From: Nostoc sp. 106C
GTDB taxonomy: Bacteria > Cyanobacteriota > Cyanobacteriia > Cyanobacteriales > Nostocaceae
Length of the DNA: 64,000 bases
NCBI RefSeq assembly: GCF_002154725.1
Contig: NZ_MTAW01000093.1
Location: 1-64,000 of the forward strand
Direction of reading: 5' to 3'
Under the pieces are notes generated by a model, which had not been told where the DNA came from, did no database searches, and was given only the letters and a program-made list of their open reading frames with translations. The position numbers and the translations under genes are program-made. Below are positions 15,673-23,288 of the stretch, in pieces (the stretch's first letter is position 1; each line of letters opens with the position of its first letter).

Positions 15673-16398
15673 TGTTTTACTAGTCTTACAACTAGCTCCG
15701 CAAGCGTAAATTCCGGCACTTCTAACCGTATTGAGTGGTAGATCATATCATCGCTTTTGAAAACCGCCACTATCAAACTCAAAAACCTGGTCAATGGTGA
15801 CCAGGTTCGCTCGAATTCACAGTTTTCAAATCGTTAAACTTGTTAAGTGTTTGCAAAAATCTATAACTAGGGTGGACATTAAAACTAGCAACTTCAGCAT
15901 TTTTTGTTTTTCCGCTTTGGGATTTGGCTTTGCCTTTCTTAGAAAGAGTTTATGCCACTTCACTATTAAGATGCTGAAACTTGCTTGGGCTGATGACGGG
16001 AGACACCGGGTCATGTGCCCTTCGGTTTGGTTCTGCTTTATTTGGTGTCCTATAAATACAATTTACCACCAGGATAATTAGCCGCAACCCTTTGTTTACC
16101 AAAGTTGATATTTTGTTGAATTCTGCAATACAGATTGAAACTTTTACATAACCAAGTTTACTAATCTAATTGTATGGGCTAATATGCGATCCCCAAAAGC
16201 CTGAATTTGGATAAAATATGCCCTTAGTAGGATGTTTTGATTAATCAAAAAAGATAATAAAACTTATTTAGATATGATGCATATAAACTTGGATAATGTT
16301 TTGTGAGCAAAGTCTAGAGTTAAAAGTCAAGAGTTACTTTAGACTCTTGACTTTTAACTATTTCAACAAGAAAATGTGCAATTTAAACGGGTATTAGC
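15673..16398. other. Intergenic region, no gene recognised
   Basis: About 720 bp with a 9-bp hairpin AACCTGGTC / GACCAGGTT (15784..15807) and a G/C-rich patch near 15985-16030 that can form local stems. Two overlapping open frames on opposite strands (15794..16081 plus, 15826..16014 minus) show no family features. The right end carries the dyad at 16318..16359. I see no known RNA. Confidence 0.45.
16318..16359. terminator. 17-bp dyad downstream of the aldo/keto reductase gene
   Basis: AGTTAAAAGTCAAGAGT (16318..16334) and its exact complement (16343..16359) with an 8-base loop, 40 bp after the minus-strand stop. The AGTCAAGAGT wording also occurs at 15120-15150, so part of it is dispersed repeat sequence. 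A role as terminator is likely. Confidence 0.6.
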
Positions 16399-17358
16399 TT
16401 ACCATTCCCACATCACAAGACTCTCATCTAGGTGAGCCGTGACAATTCGCCCAATGGCATCAATTTCTGCAAGTTCAGCAGCAGAAAGTTTAACTTCAGC
16501 AGCTAATGCGTTGTCTTTGGCTTGTTGAGGATAACGCGCACCTGCGATCGCATTTGTCTGAGGTTGGGCAATTAACCAAGCTAGCGCTAACTGGGCAAGG
16601 GTTGCATGATGTTTCTCGGCTATGGGGCGGAGTTTGTCTAAAGCTTGTTGGGCGCGTTCAAAGTTTTCTCCTTGAAACAACTTATTTTTAGCACGATTGT
16701 CTGCTGCGTCGAATTTATGACCGCGAGCAAATTTACCTGTTAACAATCCTTGTGCTAATGATGAATAAGCAAGAATGGAAATTTGATTGTCTATACAATA
16801 GGGCCTTAAATCTTTTTCTATCTGTCGCCAAAATAGAGAATAAGGTGGTTGTATACTATCAATCCGCCCATATTTGGCAGCTTCTGCTATTTGGTCACGG
16901 GAAAAATTAGAAACACCAATGGCACGAATTTTACCTTGCTCATTCAGGAAGTTAAGAGCTTTCATTGTTTCCTCAATTGGTACAATTTCACTATTAAAAG
17001 CACCAGATGGCCAATGAATTTGGTAGAGGTCGATATAGTCAGTTTTGAGGTTTTTCAAAGAACCTTCACAAGCCTCTATCACTTGCTGATACTTGAGATG
17101 ATTAGCAAAAACTTTTGTGGCATACTGCACGCGATCGCGCACATTAGATAAAGCTTCGGCTACAATGCGCTCAGAATGTCCTTCCCCATAGACTTCAGCA
17201 GTATCAATTGTGGTAATGCCAGCTTCAAATGCGGCGCGAATTGTTTTAATTGAGTCAGCATCCTCAATTCCTACCCACATTTTTTTACCAGCTTGCCAAG
17301 TTCCCATCAAGATAGGCGTGATTTCTACATCTGATTTTCCTAGTTTTCGCTTTTCCAT
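16399..17358 (-). CDS. Aldo/keto reductase
   Basis: 319 residues, NADPH-dependent carbonyl reductase with a TIM-barrel fold. The catalytic tetrad is complete: Asp52 and Tyr57 (TTIDTAEVYGEGHSE), Lys82 (YATKVF) and His115 (LYQIHWP). The AKR signature GVSNFSRDQIAEA follows (about 158-171), and IAGARYPQQAKDN (about 285-297) matches the cofactor-binding end. The closest look-alikes are general stress or aldehyde-detoxifying AKRs. The natural substrate is unknown. Divergent from the DUF1802 gene with 79 bp between starts. Confidence 0.95.
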   Translation of the reverse strand: MEKRKLGKSDVEITPILMGTWQAGKKMWVGIEDADSIKTIRAAFEAGITTIDTAEVYGEGHSERIVAEALSNVRDRVQYATKVFANHLKYQQVIEACEGSLKNLKTDYIDLYQIHWPSGAFNSEIVPIEETMKALNFLNEQGKIRAIGVSNFSRDQIAEAAKYGRIDSIQPPYSLFWRQIEKDLRPYCIDNQISILAYSSLAQGLLTGKFARGHKFDAADNRAKNKLFQGENFERAQQALDKLRPIAEKHHATLAQLALAWLIAQPQTNAIAGARYPQQAKDNALAAEVKLSAAELAEIDAIGRIVTAHLDESLVMWEW

Positions 17359-17437
17359 AGTTGCTTCCTAATTCATCTCCCTGGATAGTTTTACACTGTA
17401 GCGGTCTTAGGGTGAAATTAAATCAGAGTTAAAGTAG

Positions 17438-18037
17438 ATGTCGATGAATTTAACCACAAATTTCCATGCACTTAAAGAATGGGCAGTTGCGATCAATGCT
17501 TTAGAAAATGGCAATACTATTATGTTGCTCCGCAAAGGCGGTATCCATGAAAAAAATGGACGTTTTCAAGTTGCTCATAACCAGGTTTTGCTCTACCCTA
17601 CATTTGAGCATCAACAAACTTTTTTGCTTAAACCTGAGTATGCCAATCTTGTATGTCCAGTGACATCAGGATGGCATCCGGAAATGGTTCGCATCGGTAG
17701 TTGGGCTGAAATTACCGATATTTTGCCAGTGAATGATGAGTCAATAGTTAACAGCTTGCTTCCTTTCCATATTTGGAATGAGCATTTTATTAGCGATCGC
17801 TTAAAATGGAAATCTCGCCAGCCCTTGTATATTCTCCTGTTGCGGACTTATAAACTACCCGAAGTGCAAGAAATACCTTATCGTCCTGAATATGGTAGCT
17901 GCAAGTCTTGGATTGATTTAGATCAACCTATTAACATTCAAGGAGCAGAACCAGTATTGTCAGAGTCTAGCTATCAGCAATTAGTAGCGGAGATTCGCGC
18001 TATTGTTGGCGACAAGTTGTATGTCCCGTTGTTCTAA
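17438..18037 (+). CDS. DUF1802 family protein
   Basis: 199 residues. The block LKEWAVAINALENGNTIMLL followed by RKGGIHEKNGRFQV is the DUF1802 signature, seen in cyanobacteria and some other bacteria. The function is unknown; its short length and absence of a signal peptide suggest a cytoplasmic enzyme or regulator. ATG at 17438 is followed by a second in-frame ATG two codons on (17444). It stands alone, followed by a cluster of MITE-like elements. Confidence 0.85.
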   Translation: MSMNLTTNFHALKEWAVAINALENGNTIMLLRKGGIHEKNGRFQVAHNQVLLYPTFEHQQTFLLKPEYANLVCPVTSGWHPEMVRIGSWAEITDILPVNDESIVNSLLPFHIWNEHFISDRLKWKSRQPLYILLLRTYKLPEVQEIPYRPEYGSCKSWIDLDQPINIQGAEPVLSESSYQQLVAEIRAIVGDKLYVPLF

Positions 18038-18125
18038 TACTCATATCGATTCCCTTGAATTCTAGCTATAGATAACGATATGGCAACGTGCACAGATGAA
18101 TCTGTAGCCAGATTTTGAGGACTTT

Positions 18126-18241
18126 AGGACTTACGCACTCGTGACGAAAAACTAAGCCTTTGCGATTACTTCGCTACCCTGCGGGAACGCTTTCAGCGAA
18201 CGCTTGTAATGACGTAAAATCGTAGTCCTTGCGTAAGTCCT
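18126..18241. mobile_element. MITE-like element, family C (116 bp)
   Basis: Perfect 12-bp terminal inverted repeats AGGACTTACGCA (18126..18137) and TGCGTAAGTCCT (18230..18241). No coding capacity. The interior TTTGCGATTACTTCGC ... GTAATGACG resembles the interior of the element at 44420..44564, suggesting related, non-autonomous elements moved by a transposase encoded elsewhere. Confidence 0.75.
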
Positions 18242-18261
18242 GGACTTGTAACAATAGCTAG

Positions 18262-18439
18262 TAAGTAGAACGGTGTGGAAAAACAAAACTATGTTTTGAA
18301 AAATCAAATAGGCTTAAACCCTCTTCCCTCCTGCCCTTCGGGTTCGCCAGTCGCTCATGGGGAAACCCCCAAGACCGCGCTGGCTCACCTTCTGCCTCCT
18401 GCCTCATCCCAACGATAAATATTCACGCCGACCTACTTA
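18262..18439. mobile_element. MITE-like element, family A, full copy (178 bp)
   Basis: Left end TAAGTAGAACGGTGTGG and right end CACGCCGACCTACTTA are imperfect terminal inverted repeats. The body contains AAAACAAAACTATGTT and GGCTTAAACCCTCTTCCC, shared with 61300..61421 and, for the right half, 15481..15537. This copy carries an extra GC-rich insert (about 18338-18395) missing from the other copies. Confidence 0.8.
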
Positions 18440-18441
18440 TA

Positions 18442-18779
18442 AGTAATACAAACTAATGTAACCAGAAAAACAAATCATTTACACCTGAGGTCTAGCCTAA
18501 AACAGTAACTCTTGATACATACACTGACAAAAACCGCAAGTAATATTAAAAAAACTTCACCGTAAATAATGGGAGCGGTATAGAAGTTGGTTGATGCTGT
18601 TTTTGTATCTTATGGAAGGGCCCGTTAGATTATAGGCTTGTGGGTGATTATCTGCTGCAAGGCAGTATTGGATGTGACAGTTATATCTATTAAACAACAA
18701 AATTATCCCACAAGAGTGATGCAGGTATTGACAAAAGTCTGCCAATATGCAATATATGCTTAACGCAAAGGAGTTTACC
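18442..18779. other. Intergenic region upstream of the 86-residue gene
   Basis: A minus-strand open frame (18557..18856) has no recognisable features and overlaps the real small gene, so it is left out. TATAAT-like AATATATGCT near 18750 could be the -10 of the following gene. No other feature is visible. Confidence 0.4.
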
Positions 18780-19040
18780 ATGCAGCGACAAATGTGCTGG
18801 TTATCTAGTTCTACTGGTGATGGGGAGAAAATTTTGCATTTGCAGACCGCGCCCAATCAACCTTGGCGTCCCTACACAGCTTGTAGGCAATACGCAGTCC
18901 CAGATTATCAAATACCAGGTGGCTCTAAAGGTTGGGCAACTTATCAAAAATTGCTCAAAGCTGGCTGGACATTGGTACATAGCGCACGCGCAAACGAGTT
19001 TGCCAGCAACTACTCAGAGTCAATAGTCCAAAATCAATAA
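18780..19040 (+). CDS. Small conserved-looking hypothetical protein
   Basis: 86 residues beginning MQRQMCWLSSSTGDGEKILH. The start at 18780 is supported by a good Shine-Dalgarno AAAGGAG seven bases upstream; an in-frame ATG 11 codons earlier lacks one. No domain recognised; Trp, Tyr and Pro are frequent (QPWRPYTACRQYAVPDYQIP). It ends just before a perfect hairpin terminator, which together with the ribosome site makes a real gene likely. Convergent with gamma-glutamyltransferase. Confidence 0.65.
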   Translation: MQRQMCWLSSSTGDGEKILHLQTAPNQPWRPYTACRQYAVPDYQIPGGSKGWATYQKLLKAGWTLVHSARANEFASNYSESIVQNQ

Positions 19041-19073
19041 GTCCACAGTTATTCGAGTAGACTGTGGACTTAA
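19039..19073. terminator. Bidirectional terminator
   Basis: TAAGTCCACAGT (19039..19050) and ACTGTGGACTTA (19062..19073) form a perfect 12-bp stem with an 11-base loop, followed by ATTTATTA. It lies between the convergent small gene and gamma-glutamyltransferase. Confidence 0.85.
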
Positions 19074-19085
19074 TTTATTAACGCT

Positions 19086-20843
19086 TCAGAAACCTATTGG
19101 CGAACCTTCCCCCCGAGGATCGGCTGCTCCCTCTAAAGTGTTATCTGCCGTTACGACGATCGCATTAGCATTGCCCCAAGGAGTTGCTTCTTTAATGTTG
19201 TGCCCGCGATCGCGCAAATTCTGTAAAGTAATAGCATCTAAACCCCAAGGTTCTACGCGCAACTCATCGGGAAGCCACTGGTGATGTATGCGTGAAGCAG
19301 ACACTGCTGCACCAGCATCCATGCCATATTCCAACACGTTGAGGATGACTTGCAAGACTTGGGTGATGATCGTACTACCACCAGGCGAACCCACTGCCAT
19401 GCGTAACCGATTATTTTCGGTGACAATTGTGGGCGTCATGCTAGATAGAGGTGTTTTGCGAGGTGCGATCGCATTTGCTTCGTTACCAACCAAACCAAAA
19501 GCGTTGGGGACTCCCGGCGCAGCTGCAAAATCATCCATCTCGTTGTTCAGCACAATACCGATTCCTGGTGTTACTACACCAGCGCCAAAGCCAAGGTTAA
19601 TTGTAAAAGTCAGACTTATGGCATTGTGCTGCTCATCCACAACTGTCAGATGGCTGGTTTCGGGAGACTCGTAGAATTTTGGATTTTGGATTTTGGATTT
19701 TGGATTTGGAATTGTTTCAAGCCCAGGCTTCACCTCAGTTGAGGGTTGAGCTACTTTCATGTTGATTTGTTGACGGCGTTTTTTAGCGTAGGCTGTGCTG
19801 ATGAGTTGCTGTACAGGAACTTTGACAAAATCGGGATCGCCTAAATATTGTGAGCGATCGGCGTAAGCAATCTTCATCGCCTCTGCCATTAAATGTAAAC
19901 CATTAGGATGATGCCATCCCCAGGATTTTAAATCGGTGTCCCCAATAATGTTTAAAATCTGCAATAGGTGAACCCCTCCCGATGAAGGTGGTGGCATAGA
20001 ACAGATTTTAGCTTGACGAAAATTGCTACAAATAGGAGTCCGCCAGATTGGTTTGTATGCTTTTAAGTCTGCCAGAGTAATTAAACCACCGTTTTTTGCC
20101 ATATCTGCGGCGATCGCTTGGGCAATATTGCCTGTATAAAAACTTTGAGGATTCTGGGCAATTGCTTCTAAAGTTTTAGCTAAGTCACGCTGTACTAATT
20201 TTTCTCCTGGTTGGTAATATTCGCCATTGCGAGTGAATATTTCCCGCGCCGCTGGATTACTGAGAATTACTTGTTTGCGATTCTCAAAGGCTGGCAAAGA
20301 GCGGTAGGTTACTAAACGACTGAGGGTAAAGCCATTTTTAGCGAGAGCGATCGCAGGTTGTACCACTTCTCGCCAAGGCAGCTTACCATAACGACGATGC
20401 ACTTCATACATTCCCGCCACCGTCCCTGGTGTCGCTACCGCTAAATAACCATTCACACTTGCATTTGGACGCACCTTACCTTGTGCATCTAAGTACATAT
20501 TTTTTGTAGCATTTAGCGGTGCGCGTTCCCGGAAATCCAGCGCTTTCATCTCGCCAGTTTTCTCAGAATGCATCAGCAAAAATCCACCGCCACCAATTCC
20601 TGCTGAAAAAGGCTCTACCACAGAAATCGCAAAGGTTGTGGCGACTGCTGCATCAACTGCATTGCCACCCTTGCGTAACATAGAAATACCTGCCTCACTT
20701 GCCAAGGGATGTGCTGAAACCACCATCCCTTTTTTGCTGCGTAGAGGTATAGTAAAGGCAGCTGATACAACTTGGCTGTGAAAGAGAACGCTCAGAGAAA
20801 AGACAGCGATCGCAACTCGTTCGTATTTAGCAAAAACACGCAT
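19086..20843 (-). CDS. ggt: Gamma-glutamyltransferase (glutathione hydrolase)
   Basis: 585 residues, exported (signal peptide about 1-28, ending ...SQVVSAA). It hydrolyses or transfers the gamma-glutamyl group of glutathione outside the cytoplasm and matures by self-cleavage. The nucleophile is Thr396 in ETSHLTVVDEQHNA, matching E. coli T391 (TTHYSVVD). The oxyanion loop GSPGG is present (MAVGSPGGSTII), as is GGNAVDAAVA (59-68). Oddity: residues 380-390 read NPKSKIQNPKF, the translation of a short dispersed repeat (19675..19712) inserted in frame a few residues before the cleavage site. It is two genes from phytochelatin synthase, which also uses glutathione, though strand and spacing give no proof of an operon. 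Confidence 0.95.
   Translation of the reverse strand: MRVFAKYERVAIAVFSLSVLFHSQVVSAAFTIPLRSKKGMVVSAHPLASEAGISMLRKGGNAVDAAVATTFAISVVEPFSAGIGGGGFLLMHSEKTGEMKALDFRERAPLNATKNMYLDAQGKVRPNASVNGYLAVATPGTVAGMYEVHRRYGKLPWREVVQPAIALAKNGFTLSRLVTYRSLPAFENRKQVILSNPAAREIFTRNGEYYQPGEKLVQRDLAKTLEAIAQNPQSFYTGNIAQAIAADMAKNGGLITLADLKAYKPIWRTPICSNFRQAKICSMPPPSSGGVHLLQILNIIGDTDLKSWGWHHPNGLHLMAEAMKIAYADRSQYLGDPDFVKVPVQQLISTAYAKKRRQQINMKVAQPSTEVKPGLETIPNPKSKIQNPKFYESPETSHLTVVDEQHNAISLTFTINLGFGAGVVTPGIGIVLNNEMDDFAAAPGVPNAFGLVGNEANAIAPRKTPLSSMTPTIVTENNRLRMAVGSPGGSTIITQVLQVILNVLEYGMDAGAAVSASRIHHQWLPDELRVEPWGLDAITLQNLRDRGHNIKEATPWGNANAIVVTADNTLEGAADPRGEGSPIGF
19675..19712. repeat. ATTTTGG tandem repeat inside ggt
   Basis: Four to five units of the heptamer GGATTTT (plus strand) within the coding sequence of gamma-glutamyltransferase. 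The same heptameric text occurs between genes, for example near 49370-49405. It adds about 11 residues and keeps the frame. Confidence 0.8.
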
Positions 20844-20899
20844 TTTCAGGCAATTTAAAAGAATATTTTTCAGCGTACATGGAAATACCTGCTATATCC

Positions 20900-21094
20900 C
20901 AATACAGTTCAGTTAAGAAAATTCATTTACAACAAAGCTCACAAATAATTCCTAAACAAAAAACCGAACAATTATTTTGGAGGGGGTTTGGGGGACGCAA
21001 CCGTCCCCCAATCGGGGGTTTGGGGGATTCTCCCCCAAATCTTAGTTTTTGTCCGACAGATGAGAACTCTTATCACATTAACTGAACCGTATTG
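20900..21094. mobile_element. MITE-like element, family B, copy 1 (195 bp)
   Basis: Left end CAATACAGTTCAGTTAA and right end TTAACTGAACCGTATTG are terminal inverted repeats of 17 bp with one mismatch. The body AACAAAGCTCACAAATAATT and GTCCGACAGATGAGAACTCT is shared with 44571..44732. This copy has a longer G-rich hairpin centre. A 68-codon open frame inside is not a gene. Confidence 0.85.
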
Positions 21095-21267
21095 CGCTAT
21101 ATTCAGGTTTAACTGAGCCAAATATAAATCTAGTTCAATCAATTATCAAACGAAATATATTATGGAACCAAAACTAGAAACTTGGCATAATTTTTGCTGC
21201 TTCCCGGTTACCTGTTTCCTTTTAAAGATGTTTCTCAAACTAGAGTAATTCAACTTTGATCAAGCTA

Positions 21268-21987
21268 TCAATTCTTACTCACCACTACAAATCCTCGTGT
21301 TTTCCCTGAAGTCTGATCAAGCGTTGCCATTGCCTTCCACAACTCTTCTGCCTTCACCCAAACAGGCGGATATTTGTAGCGAGATACATCCAAGATTAGG
21401 AATCTATCTGTTTGTTTATTATATGCAGCTAAAGGAGAAATATGACCGCCTTTTTCCTGACCAATTGCCTTACGTAAATAATTAACTATAAGAAAATTAC
21501 CAGGTTGTTGTAAATTTTCTGCTGCTAGTTTCCGAAAGTTCTCTAAACTAATATCAGCAGCATGGTAAACAGCAATTTTCACACCATAACTTCCTAATAA
21601 TCCGCCTAACTGATCTAAAGTCATACCTTGACGAGAAACATCCTCAGCCGTTATTACTGCTTGAGCTTTTTCATTGCTAAAAAAGTTTTCTTGAGTAAAG
21701 ACTCGATATGGTTTGTATTGTGGCGCTTCTGGTGCAGGAATTCCCAAACTGTTCAGCACCATCACCATACTCGCAACTCCACAATATGCTTGATTATTTT
21801 GGGTGATAAACTGGCTGCTGAGTGGGAAAAAATCTTCTCTTGATTGACTTTGAATTAATAATTTTTCACCTTCTTGAGAGTTAAAGTTAATTAAATTAGG
21901 TGTAAGAGAAAGTGTCTGAGCTAATACAGTCCCGCTACTCAAACAAACACCTAACAAGAGAAATCTGATAAATGATTTTGGAATCAT
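21268..21987 (-). CDS. Phytochelatin synthase-like cysteine protease (exported)
   Basis: 239 residues. The papain-like triad is clear: Cys69 (NQAYCGVASMVMVLNS), His182 (GGHISPLAAYN) and Asp200 (FLILDVSRYKYPPVW), the same spacing as the Nostoc enzyme with Cys70, His183 and Asp201. Prokaryotic members mainly remove glycine from glutathione to give gamma-Glu-Cys, and make phytochelatins weakly. They lack the plant C-terminal Cys-rich half, as here. An N-terminal signal peptide (about 1-23, ...GTVLAQ) implies action in the periplasm. With gamma-glutamyltransferase nearby, the two could process exported glutathione. Confidence 0.93.
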   Translation of the reverse strand: MIPKSFIRFLLLGVCLSSGTVLAQTLSLTPNLINFNSQEGEKLLIQSQSREDFFPLSSQFITQNNQAYCGVASMVMVLNSLGIPAPEAPQYKPYRVFTQENFFSNEKAQAVITAEDVSRQGMTLDQLGGLLGSYGVKIAVYHAADISLENFRKLAAENLQQPGNFLIVNYLRKAIGQEKGGHISPLAAYNKQTDRFLILDVSRYKYPPVWVKAEELWKAMATLDQTSGKTRGFVVVSKN

Positions 21988-22342
21988 ATTTTAACCTTCT
22001 TAAGCTTTATAGAACCGTTAGATTTTATTTACTAAAAATCCGTATTAGAGTATGACTTACAGAAATCTAGGAATCTAATTTAATTGTTGAATAAATTGCG
22101 TAGCTCTCGAAGATCCTTCTTGGCTATTGCCTATTGCCAACCCATACAAGTAAGTTTACGAATCAAATAGGAACGCTATAGATCTAAAAAATAGTTTACA
22201 CTGGAAAAAATAGCTTTAACCGTATTAAATGCCAATTAGCCATAAAATTGTGTTCATACTTTGGTGTCAATGTCGGGGATATGTTTGAGATACGCTCTCT
22301 ACCTAAGAATCAATATTAAAGCGCCATAGAAGGCAATAATTT
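21988..22342. other. Intergenic region, nothing recognised
   Basis: 355 bp of AT-rich sequence between divergent phytochelatin synthase and Uma2 genes. It must hold both promoters. GGCTATTGCCTATTGCC (about 22122) is short repeat text common in these genomes. No gene, RNA or clear operator seen. Confidence 0.4.
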
Positions 22343-23002
22343 ATGTTTCACGCCATACGCAAACTAGTAACCTTTGAAGATTTTGCAGCTTGGCGACCCG
22401 AAGGCGGAAGGTACGAACTACATGATGGCGTAATTGTTGAAATGGCACAACCAGCGGGAGACCATGAAGACGTTGTAGGTTTTATAGCAAGAAAACTAAC
22501 TATAGAATTTGACCGATTAAATCTACCTGATATAATCCCCAAAACTGCACTGGTAAAACCTTCCACCTCAGAATCTGGCTACTCCCCAGATGTGCTATTA
22601 CTCAATCGCGCTAATTTAGTAAACGAGCCTCTGTGGAAAAAAGCATCAACTGTTAGCCAAGCAGCATCAATTCCCTTAGTAGTTGAGGTAGTTAGTACGG
22701 CAGTCGCTTCAAGCCGGGAAACCCGTCCAACGCGCTGCCTTACCAACTGGGATGATGATTACTACACAAAACAGGGTAAGTATGAGGGTATTGGCATTCC
22801 TGAATACTGGGTTGTAGATTATCTTGGTCTAGGCGCTAAAAAGTTCACTGGCAACCCCAAACAGCCTACTATATCTGTTTATCAATTAATCGATGGCGAA
22901 TACCAAGTTACCCAATTTAGAGGCGATGACCGCATCGTATCACCTACTTTCCCCCAACTAAACCTGACTGCTCAACAGATTTTTCAAACGGCTAATGCTT
23001 AA
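22343..23002 (+). CDS. Uma2 family (DUF820) nuclease-like protein with an in-frame repeat insertion
   Basis: 219 residues, PD-(D/E)XK-like fold of the very abundant cyanobacterial Uma2 family, whose role is unknown. Landmarks: RYELHDGVIVEMAQPAGDHE (24-43), YSPDVLLLNR (Asp of the active site) and PLVVEVVST followed by a second acidic strand, ending PEYWVVDY. Between VVEVVS and TNWDDDYYTKQGKYEG a 15-residue insert TAVASSRETRPTRCL is present. It is encoded by a 45-bp dispersed repeat (22697..22741), and removing it restores the usual VVEVVSTNWxDDYxxK sequence. The insertion sits beside the active-site strand and may or may not be tolerated. Confidence 0.88.
   Translation: MFHAIRKLVTFEDFAAWRPEGGRYELHDGVIVEMAQPAGDHEDVVGFIARKLTIEFDRLNLPDIIPKTALVKPSTSESGYSPDVLLLNRANLVNEPLWKKASTVSQAASIPLVVEVVSTAVASSRETRPTRCLTNWDDDYYTKQGKYEGIGIPEYWVVDYLGLGAKKFTGNPKQPTISVYQLIDGEYQVTQFRGDDRIVSPTFPQLNLTAQQIFQTANA
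22697..22741. repeat. 45-bp dispersed repeat inserted in the Uma2 gene
   Basis: ACGGCAGTCGCTTCAAGCCG continuing through GGGAAACCC to CGCGCTGCCTT. The ends GGCAG / CTGCC and the centre GGGAAACCC are self-complementary. I recognise the wording GGCAGTCGC..GGGAAACCCG..CCAACGC.CTGCC as a small dispersed repeat of Nostoc-type genomes. Here its 45-bp length keeps the reading frame. Confidence 0.75.
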
Positions 23003-23288
23003 GTGTAGCTACGATCGCACAATCAGTTTCTTACTTTTTTTTGATTGAGTAACTAATTGTGAACTCAGGCGATCGCATAACTTTACCATTTTTTCCTTGG
23101 TGTCTTTGGATGGGGATACAGTAACAAGGTGAAGCGGAGAATAAGTATTGCAGGGATTCTTTTTCCTGTAATTAAAAGACAACTAACTCAAACCCTGGCA
23201 GAAAAAAGTGGAAGTTGTCTTCTTCGGTATTATGCTCCGCGTCTCCGTGTCATTTTCGCTCAGAAGAGTTATTCTTACTTGACCCCAA

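Noticed and set aside
15794-16081. Overlapping open frames on both strands in the intergenic region
   Set aside because: Neither translation shows a family pattern, signal peptide or good start context.
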